Of a stretch of DNA of 64,000 nt, positions 56,086-64,000 are shown one piece after another. The DNA lies in contig WFMF01000038.1 of NCBI GenBank assembly GCA_011033025.1, forward strand, positions 124,001 to 188,000, given 5' to 3'. Numbering within the stretch: the stretch's first letter is position 1; each line of letters starts with the position of its first letter. The notes under the pieces were generated by a model. It was not told the DNA's origin and made no database searches. It saw only the letters and a list, made by a program, of their open reading frames with translations. This stretch comes from Beroe forskalii. Its lineage: Eukaryota; Ctenophora; Nuda; Beroida; Beroidae. A program made the translations under genes and the position numbers.

Positions 56086-57308
56086 ATTATTACCCTGCAG
56101 TGTAATTACTTTTTGAATTTTTGAGCAATATTAATCATGTAATATCACCGTACCCAGCAGTTGAATTACTGTCAAGAGTGTAATTACTATACCTCAACTG
56201 TTGAATTACTATTCAAGTGTTGAATTACTGGGGGGGATGAAGCCCAAAAAAACCAAAAAAAACCAAAAAAAACCTAGCCCAAGAATCGGAAAAGTAGGGT
56301 GGGCCTTGGTTTTTTTTGGTTTTTTTTGGTATTTTTTGGTTTTTTTTGGTATTTTTTGGTTTTTTTTGGTTTTTTTTGGGTTAGGTTTTTTTCAAAAATT
56401 TTGACTTTTTCATGCCAATATGGATTGTTGATGCTATTAATGTGTTGTTATTGATATTACTATAGTTTCAAACAATATTCGTTAGTTTTATCGATGTTTT
56501 GGGTGATTTGTGGTGTTTTATATGACATAATCAGTACATTAAGGCATTGTTTTGGTGAACTATCAGCAAAGCACTGCTCAAGAGTTGCCGAGGGTCAGCC
56601 AGCATGATCAGCAGGGGTTAATAGTGGTCAGACTTGAATCACCAGGCCAGGGGCCACCAGTGCTGAAATAAAGACATAGGGGCCCTGCAAACTGCCAAGT
56701 GCTAGTGAACCAGGGGTTTCTTAGGGCTCACTGGTTTGCTCATGATTGATAAAGTTCAGACTAGTGTCATCTGAGATCAACAAGGTGTTTTGCACTGGAA
56801 AAGTCACCATTTCAAAGGATAGCCAAGGGTCGCCAGGGAGACAGTCACTTATGATTGTCCAATATCAAGGTAATGGTCAGAAGGAGCCAGGAGTTAGACA
56901 AGGTTAAGCAACGGGTCACCATGCTACTATGGGATCAAAAGGCTTTTGAGGGAAGCAGTTGAGTGAGGACAATCAAGACATCAGATAATAACTCATTCAG
57001 TTGTTATTAAGGGACAGCCAAGGTTCAGCATGAAGTCAGCCAATGGTCATGAAGGGACCACTATTGCAGTCAGAAGAGGCAAGAAGGTCACTCAGGTTTT
57101 AACTTCTTGCTAGGGGTAAGTGAAACGTCAAATAGGTATCAGGAAAAGGCCAGTCAAATTTTCTCTGGGGTTGGTAAGGGTTTGCCAAGTGCAGTTTCGC
57201 CCTTGATTCACCTACCCTCCAAAGCAAAAAGAAATATTTCCTGTGTGCTGGCGGTATATAATATGCAACTTATGTCCATGCTGGAGTGGAGAGAACCTAC
57301 ATGTCTTT

Positions 57309-57396
57309 ATGAGCCATGCAGCTAGGACATCACCATTCAGCCAGGCAAGACTCTTGCCTGGCTGAATGTGGTGGATGTCCTAGCTGCATGGCTCAT
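57309..57396. repeat. Long hairpin, 40-bp arms
   Basis: ATGAGCCATGCAGCTAGGAC at 57309 pairs with its complement ending at 57396; the inner part ATTCAGCCAGGCAA / TTGCCTGGCTGAAT closes on a 5-base loop, with one small bulge near the middle. Confidence 0.92.
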
Positions 57397-57475
57397 TAAA
57401 CAAGGAACTGAAAACCGTAGGGCTCCATACAGGGCTAGCGCTGCACCTTCTGGTAATAATGTTGCGATGTAATAG

Positions 57476-58406
57476 TGCGTTCGGAAAAGATTGTCACTCG
57501 CAATTTTCTGGAGAAACGGCTGCCGGGATTGACTTTTTGATGTGATATTCGTTTTTTTCAGACATTTTTGGATTAAGATAATCGGGTTTTACCGATAACT
57601 TAGTTTTCTTAGCCCATTCTACGGCGGATTCAAATTTCTAATTTTTTGCTCCGCTGTACGAAACTGACGACAAATTTCGTTGTCAAAGAAAACACGCTAT
57701 CAACGGACCCAGGAAGTGCGAGACAATCAAAATGAGGGTGTTGCAGCACACGTGGATGCTTACTGGAACAAATGAACTGTTTTTCGTTGGGTTGAAATAA
57801 TCTTAAGGGCGTGCTTTGACCTCAAAAAGGATATGCTCCAGATAGGGCAATTGCAACTTTTGCTCTAACAATTGCCCAGAAATACAACATTAAAGTAACT
57901 TGAAACGTTCAATTATCGTGTTAGGCTATTAGTTCAGACCCTTCCGTACACGGGACAACCATTTTTAAGATTTTGAGTTATTTTCTTAACTTCAGAAACG
58001 TATGTGTAAGATGTGTACTGCATAATCGGTTATTGAACTGTTAAATTTGCCACATTTAGCTCCAATCTTTATCAATCATACAGGGTTAAATTGTACAGAA
58101 ATTTGCCCCGGATGTCAACCAATCATCCTATTCTTTAGTTTTGGACCTGAACGCCCTGAATATGTCCTGAATAGTGAAATCGGACCATAAAAACATGGCC
58201 TAGAAGATGTAGAATTCGCCATACAGCGGAGCACCTGAAAACAATCAAAAAACAAGCTAAATGACCCACTCAAAAATCTTCGTTAACGCTGAAAATTTGC
58301 AATTCAGTCTGGTAGAGACCCTTGTACTCGAATATGTCGAAATTTTGACATATTTGACCATATTTTTCATTTTATGCCTGAAGTGACAATCATTTCCGAA
58401 CGCCCT
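57476..58406. mobile_element. Nested inverted-repeat element, about 0.93 kb
   Basis: TGCGTTCGGAAAAGATTGTC at the left matches the complement of GACAATCATTTCCGAACGCC at the right (about 23-25 bp, few mismatches). No ORF. The target duplication could not be settled (TAGT is possible). Confidence 0.7.
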
Positions 58407-60173
58407 AGTATATGCCTTTAGTTATAATATGCTCAAAATTAAGGGCCAGAAAAGGTTCTGTAAAGTATCCCCAGGGGTTAGGGTCACTCAGTCAGGTAGT
58501 GTTAGGATATGATTGTCTTGGTTCAGCAGGGAGGAATGTTAGGTCCAAAAAAAGGTCTTCCAGGACTCAATAAAGCAGGAGCAATAAAGCTGAGGATCAG
58601 CCTAAGTAAGTACGTAAAATACAATTGACAAGAAGCTCAGATAAGCTCATAACTCTATAATAAGGACCATGTTCAAACAGTTTCTTGATAAACATTTAGG
58701 TCCTAGAACAGTAATATGACCCTTAGGCTAAGCTCGGATTGGACCTGACCTGGAAAAAAGTACCCACCAGACTCCAGTGTAAGGGAGTTAAGGACCAATT
58801 TCAGAACGATTAGATGAGTGAAAATATTCAATTATATTCAGTAACTTACACAATTATAGGTCGTTTAGGCTACATACCAAGCTCCTGTGGATCTACAGTC
58901 ATATGGTAGACATCATAAAAACAATCGAATTTTTAACCTAAAAAATCGTTTGGAAAGGAAATTAATAAAATAACCCAAAAAAACCTAAAAAACCTAAAAC
59001 CAAAAAAACCTAGCCCAAGAATCGGAAAAGTAGGGTGGGGCTTGGTTTTTTTTGGGCTTCATCCCCCCCAATTACTATTCCCAGCTGTTGAATTACTACT
59101 GTTGAATTACAACCAATTTTCTGAAACGGCCATTCGCACGATTCTCTGTGCGGATGTAAATTGGAGAATAATAAGCTCCCATGATATCTGTTATCGCACT
59201 TTTCATATTAAAAGCGATTCGATATAATTTATTCTTATCCGTAAATATACTGTAAAACAAGATAAAATAGCGATAAGGAGCACAAAATGTTCGCTACGAT
59301 ATATGTTATATTCTTCATCGCACATTCGGTTACGGTAGGACAAGATAAAGTAAATATGAGCACAATGTATAAAATACGATATATCTAAACGATATTATAG
59401 GGCAACACAAGATTAAAGATAAAATAGAAGGAACACTATCGTATAATCCTAAATGGCGCCACCCAGACGGGCTTGATAACTCCATCCGTGTTTCAATGTT
59501 TATTTATCTAGTCTTAGAGATATAACGCAGACTTGTGGCGCCATATATAGGGTGTATTGCTCCGTTTATCAAATTCAACTACATTATTTCTGTGCGCCGT
59601 CATTTCTATCTGTCAGTGTTCGTTACTTATTTTAGATCGGGATGAAGATAATGATTATGGCACAAAACTTATTGTTCAACTGAGGAGTACATACATTTTG
59701 ATGCACTCTAAAGATTTGGCAGACTACATTCACATGTGATCGTGTTTTTATTTAAGGGCAGATTCTATACGAGATCCGCATAAGATTGTAGCTCTCGAGT
59801 CACTTGTTAAATTTAATGTTTGTGGTGTGAATTGTTATGTTTTCGATTGAGTACTTAACTTTCATGGTTCATTTTTTATGGCAATGAAAGTACATATACA
59901 TACACTACGTCATACACTAACAGTATGTATCAATGCTGGGCGCTGGTTGTATCATTTGGACTTTTGAACTTATTCACTGAATTGACCCCGATACGATGAT
60001 GATGTGATTCTGACTTTTACAAATCACTGGCAAATTTGTCCAAAATTCTCGCCTGTTTCAATTATGCAATAGTGTACCCATTATTCATAAAACATTGAGT
60101 TCGAATACTTAAGTTTCAAAACCGTCTACTTTGATTGATGCGTATATGGCAGGGTATTAATATTAGTAAATAC

Positions 60174-60320
60174 ACACTTGGGTGTGTGTAATTACTATCG
60201 TAATTGCACTCGCAAGCTCGTGTAATTACTCGAAATGCACTCGCAAGCTCGTGCATTTATTGCATGAATTCCACTCGCAAGCTCGTGGAATTAATGTGGT
60301 AATTACACACCTAAGTGTGT
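60174..60320. repeat. Three small hairpins inside one larger hairpin
   Basis: Outer arms GTGTAATTAC (to 60195) and GTAATTACAC (from 60299) are complementary. Between them CACTCGCAAGCTCGTG occurs three times, each enclosed by its own arms: TAATTG/TAATTA (60201-60228), AAATG/CATTT (60233-60258), AATTC/GAATT (60267-60292). A decayed version lies at 32305-32400. Confidence 0.85.
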
Positions 60321-61335
60321 ATTTACCGTATATAATAGCCTCTCATACCAATATCAGCTACCTGCACTAGAGCACTAAATCATTGACTTGACATCCTTGT
60401 ATGTATCAATTTTGTATGTCAACATAAATTATTAATAAGGACTCGACTAATTTTACGATTTCATTGAATTTCTGGCCGTACATGATTGACAAACTTCAGA
60501 CCTTTTTTAAAGAAATACAGAGTCCAAATTTCGAATATTTTCACGCTCAGATGAAGGAAAAAGGCTCAAAAATATACAATTTTAGCAAATTTTTATGGGG
60601 CTTCGCCCCTGGAGCCCCTACCCACCAGGAGCTCTGCCCCTGATCTTCTGATGGGGCTGCGCCCCCAGACCCCGTAGCTTTGCCTGGTGCCACTTCGCGG
60701 CATCTCGCTCGCAACCAACAGCTACCTTGCTCGCTTCGCTCACACAGGATTGGCAACCAACCCGACCTTTATTCCAACCGGGCCGGTACCGCCCCCTAGT
60801 TGTATTAAATAATATATTGACTTTGGTCTATTTATACACTATTTAATCATCATAAGCCAAAACCACAAGAAACAAGATTTTGTCGGTGTGTACTTTCGTA
60901 CCACTGCCATCGTCGTACAAACTCATTCGTAAACGTAAGTAATGAAGTGTTAACAGTAACGAATGAAACTAGTCATGCATATAATGCAATCGAAGTATTG
61001 TACTGTGAAGAGCATTCGTTCATGTTAGTTACGAAAACTATCAGCTGAAATTAGCTATGGAAGTTAGGGTTCTTACCCCGACCCTTCCTCGTTCTTTCCG
61101 AGCTATTTTAATCTATGAACTACAGTACAGAAGTGCTGTAGTCCGACCAGTCCATATCTCAGGGTTAGGAAAAGGCAACATAATATGAACCATTATATGT
61201 GCATTCATATGCATCGTGCATTCATATACAACGTAAATATGCAAGATCAATTAATATGTATTTATGTAAAATCATTCCAGTAAAACTTGCTTAAAAGTAT
61301 TATATGAATTTTAATAATAATTTAAGGCCTGAAAT
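60321..61335. other. Repeat-rich intergenic sequence
   Basis: 60596-60680 is a GC-rich box series (GGGGCTTCGCCCCTGG, GGGGCTGCGCCCCCAGACCC) like the right end of the hAT element at 15.85 kb. 60900-61100 repeats, in inverse orientation, the TTCGATTGCATTATATGCAT / GAATGCTCTTCACAGTAC segment of the 34-45 kb array. Confidence 0.6.
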
Positions 61336-63015
61336 GTGACTGTGAGCACACATTGAAATACACGAGTAAACTCCCAAGAAAGGCCGTCAAATGACGGAAT
61401 AATATGCAGCTGTAATTTAATATGCAGCCCAACTTGACACAGGTACTTAAGGCTGTACAACGCAATCACATTATATAGCCACACTTAATCTGGAAGCTTC
61501 GATATTCCAGTTACAATCGTAAGTTTATGATTTCATGAAATATCTAATCCACCCGGTGGGACTGCGTCACATGATGGAAAATCATGGGATTTCAGACATG
61601 CCAAAGTCAGAGTGGCGTTTAAAATCATCCGATTTCATACATGCCTATCCTATGTCGAAGTGGTGTTGAAAATGGAGGTTTCAGCTCCTATGAGAAATTA
61701 GAAAATTAGAAAAAACAATACAACATTATGTAGAGACAAGGTTTAAAATGCCTAAGACATCAACATCAGCAACTACCATGCGAAAAAAATTCACACAACT
61801 TGCGTGATCTGCATTATATATGTACTAAGAGAAACCAAAAGTAAGGCAACTTTCGCCTTGCCACACAACGCGTGATGACAGGTTTTGACAGGTTTGCTGT
61901 ACTGCAATTGCACATAAATTGGATGAGTTAATATACAAAACCGAAAGAAAAGAATAAAGAAAGCAAATAAACTGGTTAAATTATCCAAAAGCGGCAGTGT
62001 CGGATTATCTTGCAAATATCACCACAGCTGCTGTACACACTTCATTTTATCTTTGTGTAATCTGATATTACAGAATCTGCTGCAAGAATGATTTCATTTT
62101 TTGAATATGTACTGCGAAAATCTGCTACGCTTGCAAAGAATAACGGGTGTTCACCATATAAACTTGGTATCATTATCGTGAATTCGTGGTCTGAAAATAT
62201 GCTACCGAGCGCCAATCATATCCCCGGCCTCACAATCTTAACATTTAGTAGATGCAATGTTCGATATTTCTTACCATGGAATGAAAATTTTCGACTGGGA
62301 AAATTTCCAAAAATGGTATTTTTCTAGATGATCACAATGCGCGATAACCTTTATTAAACATCTCCCCAATTTTGCACCCATCCTGATTTGAAGTATTAGC
62401 GAGAAGCGTCATCCCCTGTGGTGTTTACTTTTTTGTTTGTCCTCGATTTGTCCACAAAGGCTCTCCCTGTAATGGTCGGTAAGATTATTTGGCAACTTGG
62501 TAATATGCCGATGCACAGCTGGGGCACAACCTGGGCACACCTCGGGCACAAGAAACACCTGGGGCACATTCGGGTACAACCATCTGGGGTACAACTCGGG
62601 CACACTTGGGGCACATCTCGGACACAATTAATGAACAAAACATATCTGGGGCACAACCACCTGAGGGCCTATCGAGGAACTCACCATCTAGGTTCAATGT
62701 GGTTTACGGATTTTTAGACACTGTTCTTGGTTATGGAACACACTCAATTCAAACCGAGTCAAATCCCCTGAAAAAGTGAAAAGTTTCTGCTTAAACGCTG
62801 GTATTTAGCCCAAGAAAGTTTGTGTAGAATATCAAACGTTTAACCTTGATATATAAAGCATAGTCCTATGTTTGAAGTTTAAAACATTTAATTGAGGTGG
62901 TGTTAGAAATCTTCTTAGATCCACGGGAAGAGGTCAATCTAGTTCAATTAATGCAATGAGGACTTCATTTTTTGATAAATAAGTACTCATTAGTTGTAAT
63001 CATGCGACCCTTATT
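61336..63015. repeat. Inverted copy of 32406-34118
   Basis: Complement of the 1.7 kb repeat, including the CTGGGGCACAA-type units (62510-62660). Small indels distinguish the two copies; 63016 onward differs. Confidence 0.88.
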
Positions 63016-64000
63016 CAACAACCCGACCCGTGAATTCAGTCCATCTTCTTCAATGGAAATTCTGCATCATAAAATTCGGTGTAATATTTGTTTTGAAGAG
63101 CCGAATTTTCCTATAAAATTTGCACGGGAAGCTAAAAGATTTAAGAATCCCGTTTTATTAAGCCCATGATCTCTCATATAACTGCATGGTAACTTAGTGC
63201 TATGTTTCGCTATATCAGTTTTAATGACTTCCAGCTCATCCAAACCTTGCTGCTGATAGCTATTTCTCGATTTCGATCTTTGGGTTATTGCGAAATTGTT
63301 CTTGACCACCCTAGAAACTAAATAATTAATAAAACTTTACATAATTTTTTATAGTATTATGCTGCCATTTACTGTATGCTTTCTCTATTTCTCTGAAAGT
63401 TTTGTCGATTTCTAGATTGTACAAACAACCTAAATTCAACTTCTTGCTCCACTGAGCATAACATCACCTTAAATAAATTCTGGCACTCTACAAAATACAT
63501 TTCAGTGCCATTCAGCATATTTTGACAATTCCAACTCTTCTTCTGACACTAAATAACAATACGTTTCAGTTTCAGTCAGCACAACTCAAGAAATGGGAAA
63601 GATCTCACTGATCTGTACGCGGAGGTGCTAGGCGTCCTGTCTGAAGCCAGGTACCTATATTATATTGGGAGGTGGTTTACTGGTTTAGCAGAATTATCAT
63701 GGAATCGTCATGATCTACATGACGATTCCATGATAGGTGGTTGTCTGAAGCCAGGTACCTTCCAAGAGGTTTTCTAACAGAATTGTCGTCATGATCTACA
63801 AGAATTTTAAAGAATTTTAAAATATAATTTACAAGCCAGGTACCTATATTGGGAGGCGTTCTAGCAGAATTATCGCCAGGCACCTGCACACCTGCATCGT
63901 TCCGCGTCGATCGAATGAATTGGGGAATGAATTGATCAAATGAAAAACGAACACAATTGCTCGCGCTTGCTACTTTGCGCTGAAATCGTCATAAAAGTGT
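63016..64000. other. Window end: degenerate tandem repeat and hairpins
   Basis: AGCCAGGTACCT occurs near 63644, 63750 and 63835, marking three units of roughly 95-105 bp. A perfect hairpin is at 63695-63735. 63893-63955 is the left half of the hairpin element seen at 5779. No gene is seen. Confidence 0.6.
63695..63735. repeat. Perfect hairpin, 18-bp arms, 5-base loop
   Basis: TATCATGGAATCGTCATG, loop ATCTA, then the exact complement. Confidence 0.95.

Larger units (their letters stand above)
56230..59069. mobile_element. 2840-bp terminal-inverted-repeat element with 7-bp target duplication
   Basis: Left end GGGGGGGATGAAGCCCAAAA, right end TTTTGGGCTTCATCCCCCCC; AATTACT lies on both sides (56223-56229, 59070-59076) and once at the empty site 31343-31349. 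Both ends continue into A7CC / GGT8 tracts around AAGAATCGGAAAAGTAGGGT. The interior has no long ORF, so it is non-autonomous; it carries another inverted-repeat element (57476-58406) and a hairpin (57309-57396). The family was not recognised. Confidence 0.9.
56086..60150. repeat. Dispersed repeat, second copy, split by an inserted element
   Basis: 56086-56229 and 59070-60150 together equal the uninterrupted copy at 31206-32270, in direct orientation, with scattered substitutions. Confidence 0.85.

Overview
This is a piece of an animal nuclear genome, most likely from an invertebrate: spliced genes with GT..AG introns, an LDL-receptor-class-A/7TM receptor family, a VWA8 gene, a dynamin-related GTPase gene, an R1/Jockey-like retrotransposon, and hAT- and mariner-type miniature elements. 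I cannot name the species. There is one 100-N scaffold gap at 44987-45086.

Layout. 1-1063 (-): N-terminal 354 codons of a family-31 (beta-1,3-galactosyltransferase-like) glycosyltransferase, cut by the window edge. 2185-19881 (+): twelve well-supported exons and one tentative exon of VWA8, a AAA ATPase known elsewhere as mitochondrial. The window holds neither its 5' end nor its C-terminal VWA domain. Its 8.8 kb intron (2295-11128) contains a 92-bp tandem array, a foldback element and a complete same-strand LDLa/7TM receptor gene (7150-10508, one frameshift). 19900-22053: R1/Jockey-type retrotransposon fragment. 22371-25994 (-): a two-exon paralogue of that receptor, broken by a nonsense codon and a frameshift. 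26-45 kb: duplicated modules, including an extra copy of the receptor first exon and promoter side, a minisatellite family and four copies of a 170-bp hAT MITE. 47042-55082 (-): a complete nine-exon dynamin-related (DRP1/Vps1-like) gene, 600 codons, every junction in phase. 55-64 kb: repeats, hairpins and a 2.84 kb terminal-inverted-repeat element whose empty site is preserved at 31.3 kb.

The main unexpected pattern is that 3' ends of exons, together with their 5' splice sites, have been tandemly duplicated into the following intron. It is seen after several exons of two unrelated genes: VWA8 (92 bp x13, 62 bp x4, 30 bp x2 and a decayed 31-33 bp array) and the dynamin gene (146-175 bp x5). 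In the two best-preserved VWA8 arrays each unit also has an acceptor-like AG placed so that it defines a phase-0 mini-exon (72 nt and 39 nt) with no stop.

The genes do not form an operon. VWA8 and DRP1-type dynamins both relate to mitochondria in other animals, but I see no evidence that their proximity is functional. The receptor genes look like a local family: one copy nested in VWA8, one broken copy just outside it, and duplicated promoter/first-exon units beside the broken copy.
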